Assembly: GCA_002407645.1 (NCBI GenBank) | Contig: DHNU01000078.1 | Coordinates: 1-28,370 of the forward strand | Direction of reading: 5' to 3' | Source of the DNA: Ruminococcaceae bacterium UBA5408 | GTDB taxonomy: Bacteria; Bacillota; Clostridia; Oscillospirales; Acutalibacteraceae | Length of the DNA stretch: 28,370 nt | Shown here: positions 14,763 through 22,280 of the stretch, piece by piece | How the letters are laid out: the number at the start of each line of letters is the position of its first letter | How positions within the stretch are numbered: position 1 is the stretch's first letter | The notes under the pieces: model-generated | The model's database searches: none | What the model was told of the DNA's origin: nothing | What the model saw: only the letters and a program-made list of their open reading frames with translations | Translations under genes and position numbers: made by a program

Positions 14763-15095
14763 ATGAATTATTGTGTTTCACTCAAGGTGAAAATTGAAGG
14801 AAACCGAAATCTTCAATTAGGAGATGGACATGTACTGCCATGGGAATATCAAGATTTAATTGAGGCATCAAGCGGATGGATTTTTGTAAACGGAGAGGAT
14901 TTAGGTTTGGCTGAAACATTTATTACTAAACTTGAAAAGGGCATTATTGAATTGAGTCAGCACAGAGAAGATTATCAAAGATACGAAGTTCGCCATGGAA
15001 TGGGAACAATAAATGAAGCCCTTATATTTTACAGGAATTTACTTAAAGATTGCAGAGAATACCCATTTGCAGATGTTTTTGGTTCGGTAGTCTAA
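14763..15095 (+). CDS. Unknown protein of 110 residues
   Basis: I do not recognise this family. The protein is soluble, with no signal peptide or membrane segment. An N-terminal beta-type stretch (YCVSLKVKIEGNRNLQLG) leads to LPWEYQDLIEASSGWIFVNGEDLGLAETFITKLEKG and a helical C-terminus (EDYQRYEVRHGMGTINEALIFYRNLLKDC). The start is well supported by GGGAG nine bases before the ATG at 14763. It is bounded by its own strong terminator at 15140-15174 and looks like a single-gene unit. Base composition resembles its neighbours. Nothing around it hints at function. Confidence 0.75.
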   Translation: MNYCVSLKVKIEGNRNLQLGDGHVLPWEYQDLIEASSGWIFVNGEDLGLAETFITKLEKGIIELSQHREDYQRYEVRHGMGTINEALIFYRNLLKDCREYPFADVFGSVV

Positions 15096-15139
15096 TATTA
15101 AAGTACAAATATCTAAATGGGTAATATACTACATTATAA

Positions 15140-15180
15140 AGTCCCAATCGCAGCTAAAAGCTGCGATTGGGACTATTTTC
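15140..15180 (+). terminator. Strong bidirectional terminator between the unknown gene and glnN
   Basis: A perfect 16-bp stem (15140-15155 with 15159-15174, core CCCAATCGCAGC) has a three-base loop and is followed by ATTTTCG on the plus strand. It lies 45 bases after the unknown gene and 50 bases beyond the convergent glnN stop, so it probably ends both. Confidence 0.85.
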
Positions 15181-15226
15181 GTATGACAATAAAAATGGTG
15201 TGTATCTTGTCAATATATTTAGTTAT

Positions 15227-17317
15227 TTAGATTACGCTGAAAAGTAAATCGCCGTAAGTTGGGTACGGCCAGTATTTTGCACCGACCAGGCTTTCAATTC
15301 CATCCGCTATAGTGCGAGTGCTCTCCATTTGTTCGGATAAAACACTGCGGTAGAATTTAGCTTCTTCAATAATGCAGTCAAATTCTTTTTCAGGTTCAAC
15401 CATATCGCTGAGCTGTTCCATTTTATTATACAAATCGGCGCTGAGAGAAGAGAGCTTTTTAAGGAGTGTTTCTTCAAGTTCGCAGCTGATATCGGCACAG
15501 AGCTCTTTTTTATTGATTGCTTCCTTGCTGATATCTTTCATGTAGGAACATGCGGCAGGAAGAATATCCTTTTTAATCATGTCAATCATAGTGAGTGCTT
15601 CGATATGAATTTGTTTGCAGTAGTTTTCAAGCTGAATTTCATAGCGTGAGTAAATCTCGGATTTTGAAAATATGCCATGCTTTTTGAACAGTTCAATATT
15701 TTCGCTGCTGATGTAGTATGGGAGAGCATCAGCAGTGGAGCGTAAGTTTAAAAGACCGCGTTTTTTGGCTTCTTCAACCCATTCTTCGGAATAGTTGTTA
15801 CCGTTGAATATAATTCGTTTGTGTTCTTTGATATTTCTCTTGATAAGTTTATTAAGTGCAGCGGTAAAGTCATCTGCTTTTTCAAGCTCATCCGCAAATT
15901 GGGAAAGCGCATCCGCAATGATTGTGTTAAGCATAATATTTGGGCATGCAATTGAAACTGTTGACCCAAGCATACGAAATTCAAATTTATTGTTGGTAAA
16001 AGCAAAAGGTGAAGTGCGGTTTCTGTCGGTTGTATCTTTCGTGAAAGATGGAAGAACGTCTAAACCTATCTTCATAACAGATTTATCTTTCTTTTGATAA
16101 TCGCTGTTATCTTCAATAGATTTAAGAACGCTTGCAAGATCCTCACCGATAAACATAGATACAATTGCCGGAGGTGCCTCGTCTGCGCCCAGGCGGTGAT
16201 CGTTTCCTGCACTTGCAACAGAGATACGAAGCAAATCCTGATGTTCATCTACAGCTTTAATAATGGCGGTGAGGAAAAGCAGGAACTGTGCGTTTTCACG
16301 AGGAGAATCGCCCGGTTCTAAAAGGTTTACTCCGGTATCGGTTGTAATACTCCAGTTATTGTGCTTGCCGCTTCCGTTAACGCCTTTAAACGGCTTTTCG
16401 TGTAAAAGGCAATATAGGTTGTGCTTTGTAGCAACCTTTTTCATAATTTCCATTGTAAGCTGGTTTTGGTCTGTAGCTACGTTCGCAGTTGTAAAAATAG
16501 GAGCAAGCTCATGCTGTGCAGGAGCAACTTCGTTGTGTTTTGTCTTAGCTAAAATACCAAGTTTCCACAGTTCTTCATCGAGGTCTTTCATATAAGAAGA
16601 TACTCTGGGTTTGATTACACCGAAGTAGTGATCTTCGAGTTCCTGACCCTTTGGAGGTTTTGCTCCAAAAAGTGTTCTGCCTGTATAAATAAGGTCTTTT
16701 CTTTTAGCATACATATCTTTATCGATAAGGAAGTATTCCTGCTCTGCACCAACAGTAGTAATAACTCTGTGTGCAGTTGTTCCAAAAAGTTTCAAAATTC
16801 GCATCGCCTGTTTGTTTATTGCATTCATGGAACGGAGAAGAGGGGTCTTTTTGTCCAAAGCTTCTCCGCCATAGGAACAGAAAGCTGTAGGAATGCAAAG
16901 TGAGCCGTCTTTAATAAAAGCGTCGCTTGTTGGGTCCCAAGCTGTATATCCCCTTGCTTCAAAAGTTGCTCTCAGTCCGCCTGACGGAAAACTTGAAGCA
17001 TCGGGTTCACCTTTAATAAGCTCTTTTCCTGAAAACTCCATAATAACTTTGCCATTACCAACCGGATAAATAAAGCTGTCATGCTTTTCGGCAGTAATTC
17101 CTGTCATCGGCTGAAACCAGTGAGTGAAGTGAGTAGCACCTTTTTCTACCGCCCAGTTTTTCATTGCGTTTGCAACAATATTTGCAACATGAAGGTCAAG
17201 AGGCTTACTCTGCTCTCTGGTTTTCTTCAAAGCTTTATAAGTATCCTTTGGCAATTTTTCTTGCATGACGGAATCATTAAACACCAAACTGCCGAACATT
17301 TCAGGAACTTTGCTCAT
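15227..17317 (-). CDS. glnN: Glutamine synthetase, type III
   Basis: The enzyme makes glutamine from glutamate, ammonia and ATP. At 696 residues it is the long GSIII type, far longer than GSI. Family blocks are clear: [20 protein letters not shown] (110-129), [10 protein letters not shown] (190-199), [15 protein letters not shown] (261-275, metal and glutamate site), [10 protein letters not shown] (314-323, ATP site) and [19 protein letters not shown], which is specific to GSIII. A GSIII-type C-terminal helical region follows. The ATG at 17317 has GGAG a few bases upstream. It is alone in its unit. A consensus promoter and an immediate terminator lie about 250-320 bases upstream and may control it. 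No glnR or other GS gene is in the window. Confidence 0.96.
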   Translation of the reverse strand: MSKVPEMFGSLVFNDSVMQEKLPKDTYKALKKTREQSKPLDLHVANIVANAMKNWAVEKGATHFTHWFQPMTGITAEKHDSFIYPVGNGKVIMEFSGKELIKGEPDASSFPSGGLRATFEARGYTAWDPTSDAFIKDGSLCIPTAFCSYGGEALDKKTPLLRSMNAINKQAMRILKLFGTTAHRVITTVGAEQEYFLIDKDMYAKRKDLIYTGRTLFGAKPPKGQELEDHYFGVIKPRVSSYMKDLDEELWKLGILAKTKHNEVAPAQHELAPIFTTANVATDQNQLTMEIMKKVATKHNLYCLLHEKPFKGVNGSGKHNNWSITTDTGVNLLEPGDSPRENAQFLLFLTAIIKAVDEHQDLLRISVASAGNDHRLGADEAPPAIVSMFIGEDLASVLKSIEDNSDYQKKDKSVMKIGLDVLPSFTKDTTDRNRTSPFAFTNNKFEFRMLGSTVSIACPNIMLNTIIADALSQFADELEKADDFTAALNKLIKRNIKEHKRIIFNGNNYSEEWVEEAKKRGLLNLRSTADALPYYISSENIELFKKHGIFSKSEIYSRYEIQLENYCKQIHIEALTMIDMIKKDILPAACSYMKDISKEAINKKELCADISCELEETLLKKLSSLSADLYNKMEQLSDMVEPEKEFDCIIEEAKFYRSVLSEQMESTRTIADGIESLVGAKYWPYPTYGDLLFSVI

Positions 17318-17562
17318 TTATAACCACTCCATTCAAATTTTAAAAACACAAAGTTTAGGTTCTATATTAAATGCTGGGATTCTCACTTCCTACCATCTCC
17401 CGCATAATAAATTTAACAAAAAAACAAGCTGTTGTTTTATGCAAAAGGGAAAAGCGGATTATTTAAATAAGCCAACTAAATGGGAGGTAGAGGTAGGTAT
17501 TAAATATTAATTTACCCCAACAATTGTTAAAGAACCAAAGTTTATTATATGATATAAATAAA
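17318..17562. other. glnN leader / upstream region
   Basis: This stretch contains no recognisable gene. It would be the glnN leader if transcription from the promoter at 17640-17612 passes the terminator at 17563-17598. On the minus strand it has a palindrome-like AACAACAGCTTGTT and a purine-rich GCGGGAGATGG segment. I find no convincing second promoter and no riboswitch I know. Confidence 0.5.
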
Positions 17563-17598
17563 AAAGACGCTATAGGGGCATCCCCTACAGCGCCTTTG
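17563..17598 (-). terminator. Terminator or attenuator upstream of glnN
   Basis: On the minus strand a continuous 16-bp stem (two G-U pairs), closed by GGGG-ATG-CCCC, runs into TTTTTTATTTAT. On the plus strand the two G-U positions become mismatches and no U-run follows, so it acts on the minus strand. It begins only about eight bases after the start predicted from the adjacent promoter. Confidence 0.9.
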
Positions 17599-17611
17599 CT
17601 GTTATTTGTTT

Positions 17612-17640
17612 ATTATATTCCACTTGAAGCGTATTGTCAA
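17612..17640 (-). promoter_or_regulatory. Perfect consensus promoter upstream of glnN
   Basis: On the minus strand TTGACA (17640-17635), a 17-bp spacer and TATAAT (17617-17612) match the sigma-A consensus at every base. It points to glnN, with a terminator between them. From 17641 to 17862 I see no gene or other clear signal. Confidence 0.85.
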
Positions 17641-17862
17641 TAAAAAATTTAAAAAATGCAGGATTAGATAATACTACATGCAGAGCTATCTGATTTTAAC
17701 TTGTCTATATAGCGGACTGCAAAGAAAGTACAATAACACTTATTAATTATGCAAAAAAGTATTGGCACAGTGCTCTTAAAGACGTCTAAAAATCAGCAAA
17801 GTTTAGCGGTAATATTATCTACCAACAGTTTTACTTATCATGTAAAGCATTTGAGGAGATAA

Positions 17863-17901
17863 AAAGAACTTCATGAGAAATACAAACTCAAGAAGTTCTT
17901 T
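17863..17901 (-). terminator. Terminator overlapping the stop of the cohesin-like gene
   Basis: AAAGAACTTC pairs with GAAGTTCTTT (17892-17901 with 17863-17872). Inner TGAG/CTCA pairs extend the stem, and TTTTTATC follows on the minus strand. The 5' arm begins inside the stop codon of the gene. Confidence 0.85.
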
Positions 17902-19072
17902 ATTGTTTCTTTATTTTTAAGTAAAAGCATAAAATAATTCCAACCATAATACATAAAACAGCCGTTAACATTCCGATAATATAAACAGGAGTTTGGTTAC
18001 CAATAACATAAATATTTCTTGACCCTGTTGAAAAATTACTGGGCTGTTCTACTGATTTATCGTTTTGGCTTAACATGCCGGAGGTAGGAATATAGCTTCC
18101 ATCTTTAGTATGGGTAGTATTGGTGTTACGATTAGAGGTTTTACTGCTTTTGTCCGAACTGTTTACTTTTTTAGTAGTACCGGGTGATTTACCGCTTGTT
18201 TTCTTTGAAATACTTCTGTCTTTATTTGTTCCCGAGCTGCCTTTATCGGGTGTAGAAAGTCGCTTTACATTTACTACATAATAGGCTTTTTCTTTTTTAT
18301 CCTCAGAAGTGACAGTAACAATTATTGGAGTAACTGTCCCTGCTTTTTGAAGCGATTTCCTGTTGATTTTAACAGTGCCGCCGTCATATGCAGATGCGGC
18401 AAATTCAACCGAGGTTACATAAGAATCCACTTCCATGGAATACTTATATACATTCGAAGAAAAATTTGGAACTAATATTCCCTGAAATGGGTGTAGTGCG
18501 GAAAGCAGAGCTTTATTTGATACGGATGTATTTTTATCTGAATTTATAACGTCCAAAGAAAGCTCTTCTGAAATGTTCAAATTTAAGTCTTTTGCTTGAT
18601 AATTACAAACGTCATTTAAATGCGCATTAATATATGTTTTGCCGAGTGAAGCATCGTCATTTACCTTAAACACAAAAGATATAATATTGCCTGAAAGTTC
18701 AGGTGCCTCGTTTTTATCGGTATTACAGACATATACGCTGTAAATGGGATTATTGTCGCAGTTAGTTACCAGAGTGCCGCTTTTTATTTTTGAAGATGTT
18801 TCGGTGCATATAAAACTGAGGACTGAAGAATCATAGCCGACTGTAATTTTAAAACCCGCCGCAGGGTCGGAAACTCTGTTTGCATTAATTTGCAATTTTA
18901 CAAAATCACCGCAATCGGCTTCTGCTTTATCAAGACTGTATGTAAAATACGGCATTGTTTTTGCAGATACAACAATTCCCATACATACTAATAAAGAAAA
19001 AGTTAAAAAAAGTGAAAGGATTTTTATAAATTTTTTTATTCCCCTCACCTCCTCAGCCATAATAATAGGCAA
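17900..19072 (-). CDS. Surface protein with cohesin-like and cadherin-like domains and C-terminal membrane anchor
   Basis: The protein is a signal peptide (KKFIKILSLFLTFSLLVCMGIVVSA, here about 13-37), a cohesin-like beta domain (about 42-175; VSDPAAGFKITVGYDSSVLSF, NIISFVFKV), a cadherin-like beta-sandwich (about 187-271; LLSALHPFQGILVPNFSS, VTVTSEDKKEKAYYVVNVKR), a Ser/Thr/Lys-rich linker (272-345) and one helix (361-385) ending KIKKQ. It is thus held at the outer membrane face with its domains outside. Cohesins bind dockerins in cellulosomes, but no dockerin or glycosidase is here. The start is uncertain: the strong site GAGGAGGTGAGG lies inside the frame and no ATG, GTG or TTG follows it closely. 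ATG at 19072 or 19060, GTG at 19048 or a rare ATA at 19039 are the options. It ends in a terminator overlapping its stop and lies eight bases after the CrtO-like gene. Confidence 0.82.
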   Translation of the reverse strand: MPIIMAEEVRGIKKFIKILSLFLTFSLLVCMGIVVSAKTMPYFTYSLDKAEADCGDFVKLQINANRVSDPAAGFKITVGYDSSVLSFICTETSSKIKSGTLVTNCDNNPIYSVYVCNTDKNEAPELSGNIISFVFKVNDDASLGKTYINAHLNDVCNYQAKDLNLNISEELSLDVINSDKNTSVSNKALLSALHPFQGILVPNFSSNVYKYSMEVDSYVTSVEFAASAYDGGTVKINRKSLQKAGTVTPIIVTVTSEDKKEKAYYVVNVKRLSTPDKGSSGTNKDRSISKKTSGKSPGTTKKVNSSDKSSKTSNRNTNTTHTKDGSYIPTSGMLSQNDKSVEQPSNFSTGSRNIYVIGNQTPVYIIGMLTAVLCIMVGIILCFYLKIKKQ

Positions 19073-19080
19073 TTTGGATT

Positions 19081-19596
19081 TTAGGCAGTGACCGTTTCTC
19101 CCACCTTTTCGGACTTTATGCCGCGCAAAAGCTTTTTACGCAGAGTGTAAAGACGAAAACGGTTGTAGCGTTGTATTATCGCAAAAGGAAGATTTGCCAG
19201 CATGATCAAAAACGAAAATACGAGTCCAACAATAATTGGATTAATAACCAAAGTTATAACAGCGCAAATTAAGTTTTTCATATGCATCCATTCGCCTCTG
19301 CATGTTTCAAAAATAAACTCGTCGATGTACTCGATAGACACATCTTTAAAATGTTCTTTTGAAAATCCGTCTTTACCGATATGTTGAGGAACTTTATCTT
19401 TCCAAGCTTGTATTTTCAATTTATCCCTGTACCAGCGTCCATGGCGTTCCCAAGTTTTTGGTGCAAAACGACCTTTTTCAGGATCAAATTTAGAATGTGG
19501 AAGTTTTATACAGACAAGGAAAACAGCTAAATGCCAAAGTCCTATAATAACAATGTTCCACAAAAACATATTAAGAAACGACAAATTTTTAAGCAT
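19081..19596 (-). CDS. CrtO-type acyltransferase homologue (membrane protein)
   Basis: The 171-residue protein has the layout of the glycosyl-4,4'-diaponeurosporenoate acyltransferase family: a hydrophobic start (8-30), KLPHSKFDPEKGRF, a polar middle with WERHGRWYRDKLKIQAWKDKVPQ, the core ETCRGEWMHMKN (97-108), helices near 110-135 and NLPFAIIQRYNRFRL (135-149). In staphylococci the enzyme acylates a carotenoid glycoside, but no carotenoid gene is in this window. Homologues are widespread in clostridia that probably make no carotenoid, and their substrate is unknown. GGGAGG precedes the ATG at 19596 by seven bases. It is probably the first gene of an operon with the cohesin-like gene, and is divergent from the SDR gene. 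Confidence 0.78.
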   Translation of the reverse strand: MLKNLSFLNMFLWNIVIIGLWHLAVFLVCIKLPHSKFDPEKGRFAPKTWERHGRWYRDKLKIQAWKDKVPQHIGKDGFSKEHFKDVSIEYIDEFIFETCRGEWMHMKNLICAVITLVINPIIVGLVFSFLIMLANLPFAIIQRYNRFRLYTLRKKLLRGIKSEKVGETVTA

Positions 19597-19622
19597 AATA
19601 TACCCTCCCTATAAAAATAGGT

Positions 19623-19648
19623 AATCCATATGCAAAAGCATATGGATT
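19623..19648. repeat. Perfect 11-bp palindrome in a divergent promoter region
   Basis: AATCCATATGC (19623-19633) and GCATATGGATT (19638-19648) are separated by AAAA. It lies in the 5' leader of the CrtO-like gene and about 65 bases before the SDR start. No U-run follows on either strand. An operator or an mRNA 5' hairpin are both possible. Confidence 0.85.
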
Positions 19649-19712
19649 GTGACTATCCAAATGTGATAAAATTAACATATATATTATAGTACAAATGATA
19701 GGAGTGTGCAAT

Positions 19713-20717
19713 ATGAAAGCATTAATTATAGGTGGAACAGGAACCATAAGTTCAGCTGTTGCAAAATTGGCAGTAAAAAGAGGTATGGATGTTACACTGC
19801 TCAACAGAGGAAAACATCCGCAATTAATCCCTGAAGGTGTAAAACAGGTTACAGCGGACATTACCGACGAAAAAACGGTTGATGAATTTTTAAGCATAAA
19901 TACTTTTGACGTTGCGGCGGACTTTATAGCTTTTTCACCAAAAGACATTGAACGCGACATACGCCTTTTTAATTCAAGGGTAAAACAATTTATTTTTATC
20001 AGTTCCGCTTCTGCATATCAAAAACCTGGGGTAAACTATTTTATTACCGAAAGTACGCCTTTATGCAACCCATATTGGAAATATTCAAAGAATAAAATAG
20101 AATGTGAAAATATTTTAATGCAGGCATATCGTCAGATAGATTTCCCTGTTACTATAGTAAGACCAAGCCACACATATGGTGAAAGAAACATTCCGGTAGC
20201 AATTCACGGTAAAAAGGGAAGCTGGCAGGTAGTTGAGCGCATTAAGAATAGAAAACCCGTTATCGTTCACGGAGACGGGCTTTCACTTTGGACTTTTACC
20301 CACAGCAGTGATTTTGCAAAAGGCTTTTTGGGTCTTATGGGAAATCCGCACGCAATAGGTGAAGCGGTTCATATTACAAGCGATGAGGTTATTACATGGA
20401 ACAGGGCATATGAAACTATAGGCAGAGCCATAGGCATAAAACCCAATATTATTCATATACCATCCGATTTTCTTGCGGCATTTAATCCTGAACTTCTCGG
20501 AAGCCTTTTGGGCGATAAAGCCAACTGCGCTGTATTTGACAATTCGAAAATAAAAAGACTTGTTCCTAATTTCTGTGCTTCTGTACGTTTTGATGAGGGT
20601 ATTAAAAAATCAGTTGATTATATTAATTCTCATCCCGAACTGCAAATTCTTGACCCCAATTTTGATTTATGGTGTGACAGAGTGATTTCAGCTTACAGTT
20701 CGGGCTTACTAAAATAA
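19713..20717 (+). CDS. Extended SDR-family NAD-dependent epimerase/dehydratase
   Basis: The 334-residue protein has a Rossmann N-terminus KALIIGGTGTISSA (dinucleotide motif GGTGTIS, 7-13), ISSASAY (97-102) for the catalytic Ser region, and a YxxxK pair YSKNK (Tyr124, Lys128). It resembles extended SDRs acting on nucleotide sugars, but the substrate is not evident. The frame opens at 19695, yet GGAGTG lies inside that extension and fits ATG at 19713, where the Rossmann strand begins. Its stop (20715-20717) directly abuts the stop of convergent murC with no base between. It is the only gene of its unit, and no sugar-nucleotide genes are nearby. The function could be a sugar epimerase, a dehydratase or another oxidoreductase. 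Confidence 0.9.
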   Translation: MKALIIGGTGTISSAVAKLAVKRGMDVTLLNRGKHPQLIPEGVKQVTADITDEKTVDEFLSINTFDVAADFIAFSPKDIERDIRLFNSRVKQFIFISSASAYQKPGVNYFITESTPLCNPYWKYSKNKIECENILMQAYRQIDFPVTIVRPSHTYGERNIPVAIHGKKGSWQVVERIKNRKPVIVHGDGLSLWTFTHSSDFAKGFLGLMGNPHAIGEAVHITSDEVITWNRAYETIGRAIGIKPNIIHIPSDFLAAFNPELLGSLLGDKANCAVFDNSKIKRLVPNFCASVRFDEGIKKSVDYINSHPELQILDPNFDLWCDRVISAYSSGLLK

Positions 20718-22091
20718 TTATTTGTTTTTATATTTATCTACTATCATATTTGCACATTTATAAACATCACCGCCGCCAAGGGTCAAAATTAAATCACCGG
20801 GCTGTGCGTTTTCTGTAACATAATCCGCAATTTCTTCGAAAGTTTTAAACCAAACACTGCCCGGAATTTTATCGGCTAAATCTTTTGAGTAAATATTGTA
20901 GGTGTTTTCTTCACGCACGGCGAGAATTTCGGAAAGGACAACCTTATCGGGAATGGATAGCGCTTTTGCAAAATCATCAAGGAACATATATGTCCTTGAA
21001 TAGGTATGCGGCTGAAATACTGCCCAAACTTTATTGAACCCCATTTTATTTGCCGCGTTAAGCGTTACTGTAAGTTCTGTAGGATGGTGAGCGAAATCAT
21101 CCGCGACTGTAATGCCGTTAAATTTGCCAAGTATTTCAAAACGGCGGTGGACACCGGTAAACTGATGTAAACTTTTCACAATAGATTCTTTGTCCGCACC
21201 GACTTGGTCGGCGGCGGCAAAGGCGGCAAGAGCGTTAAAAATGTTATGCTTTCCGGGTATGCTTAAAGTGACATCGGCGTATTTTTCGCCGCGTTTCATT
21301 ATCGTGAAACTCTCTCTCGCTTCTTTTGTATCCGCAATATTTTCAGCATAGTAATCGTTATTTGAGCTTAATCCGAATGTTATTATTGAAGCGTTTTTAA
21401 TACCTTTAACGGCTTTCATAGCATTAGAATCATCTCCGTTAACAATTAGAGTCTTAGAAGTTTGTTTTGAAAACTGATTGAATGATTTAATAATATTATC
21501 AAGTGTCCCAAAATAATCGAGATGATCGGCGTCTATATTAAGAATTACGGAAATTTCCGGATACAGCTGTAAAAATGTATCTACATATTCGCAGGCTTCG
21601 CATATAATAGTGCCGGATTTACCGACTCTTCCATTTCCACCTATAAATGGGAGTTTACCGCCGATAACTGCTGAAGGGTCAATACCGGAATTTATTAGGA
21701 TTTGTGTAATCATCGCTGTGGTTGTTGTTTTTCCGTGTGTACCGGAAACTGCTATTGAATGAGGAAATTTTGAAGTGAGCATTCCAAGCATTACGGAACG
21801 CTCTACTACCGGGATACCTTTTTTTCTTGCGGCGACAAGTTCCGGATTATCTTTTTTCACTGCGGCTGTATAAACAACCATTTCAGCCCCTTCAATATTT
21901 TCAGCTTTGTGCCCCATGAATACGGGTATTTTGTAGGAACGTATTCTTTCGAGTGTGTCGGATTCGTTGGTATCCGAACCCGTAAGTTTGTAACCCCTGT
22001 GGTGAAGAATTTCGGCAATAGGACACATGCCTGAACCGCCGATTCCGACAAAATGTATTCTGTTAACTTTGGACAGCATATCGTTAGTCAT
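20718..22091 (-). CDS. murC: UDP-N-acetylmuramate-L-alanine ligase
   Basis: MurC adds L-alanine to UDP-MurNAc, the first peptide step of peptidoglycan synthesis, in the cytoplasm. The 457-residue protein has the Rossmann motif HFVGIGGSGMCPIA (GIGGSG, 16-21), the ATP-binding GTHGKTTT (117-124), NIDADHLDYF for Mg2+, and the C-terminal GVHRRFE and ADDFAHHPTE signatures of MurC. All three Mur ligase domains are present. The longest frame opens 27 codons upstream, but AAGGAG ten bases before ATG at 22091 fixes the start. Promoter TTGAAA (22190-22185), a 17-bp spacer and TATTAT (22167-22162) lie upstream in the region shared with dpaA. There is no terminator between murC and the convergent SDR gene. 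Confidence 0.96.
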   Translation of the reverse strand: MTNDMLSKVNRIHFVGIGGSGMCPIAEILHHRGYKLTGSDTNESDTLERIRSYKIPVFMGHKAENIEGAEMVVYTAAVKKDNPELVAARKKGIPVVERSVMLGMLTSKFPHSIAVSGTHGKTTTTAMITQILINSGIDPSAVIGGKLPFIGGNGRVGKSGTIICEACEYVDTFLQLYPEISVILNIDADHLDYFGTLDNIIKSFNQFSKQTSKTLIVNGDDSNAMKAVKGIKNASIITFGLSSNNDYYAENIADTKEARESFTIMKRGEKYADVTLSIPGKHNIFNALAAFAAADQVGADKESIVKSLHQFTGVHRRFEILGKFNGITVADDFAHHPTELTVTLNAANKMGFNKVWAVFQPHTYSRTYMFLDDFAKALSIPDKVVLSEILAVREENTYNIYSKDLADKIPGSVWFKTFEEIADYVTENAQPGDLILTLGGGDVYKCANMIVDKYKNK

Positions 22092-22161
22092 ATTTTTTTG
22101 CTCCTTAAATGAGATAAAGTATATTTTTACCATTATTTTTATTATATTGCCACAACAATCT

Positions 22162-22190
22162 ATAATAAACATAATTTAATGGTTTTTCAA
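22162..22190 (-). promoter_or_regulatory. Promoter of murC
   Basis: On the minus strand -35 TTGAAA (22190-22185), a 17-bp spacer and -10 TATTAT (22167-22162) give a start about 64 bases before the murC ATG. Confidence 0.7.
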
Positions 22191-22223
22191 TATAAAAATA
22201 AAATTCATGTTACTCCAGTTTAT

Positions 22224-22252
22224 CACACTGAATACAGTATTTCCATAATATA
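22224..22252 (+). promoter_or_regulatory. Probable sporulation promoter (sigma-K or sigma-E type) of dpaAB
   Basis: CACA at 22224-22227, a 16-bp spacer and CATAATATA at 22244-22252 match the mother-cell pattern of AC at -35 and CATA-N3-TA at -10. The predicted start is about 20 bases before dpaA. In Bacillus the equivalent operon is transcribed by sigma-K. No vegetative promoter is evident here. Confidence 0.6.
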
Positions 22253-22280
22253 AGTAAAGAAGATTATGGAGGACTTTACT

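Noticed and set aside
15748..17510. Several plus-strand frames of 75-110 codons over glnN
   Set aside because: They are antisense to a gene with clear GSIII motifs throughout, and none has a convincing start.
17900..19596. Cellulosome gene cluster
   Set aside because: A cohesin-like domain is present, but no dockerin, glycoside hydrolase or carbohydrate-binding module lies in the window.
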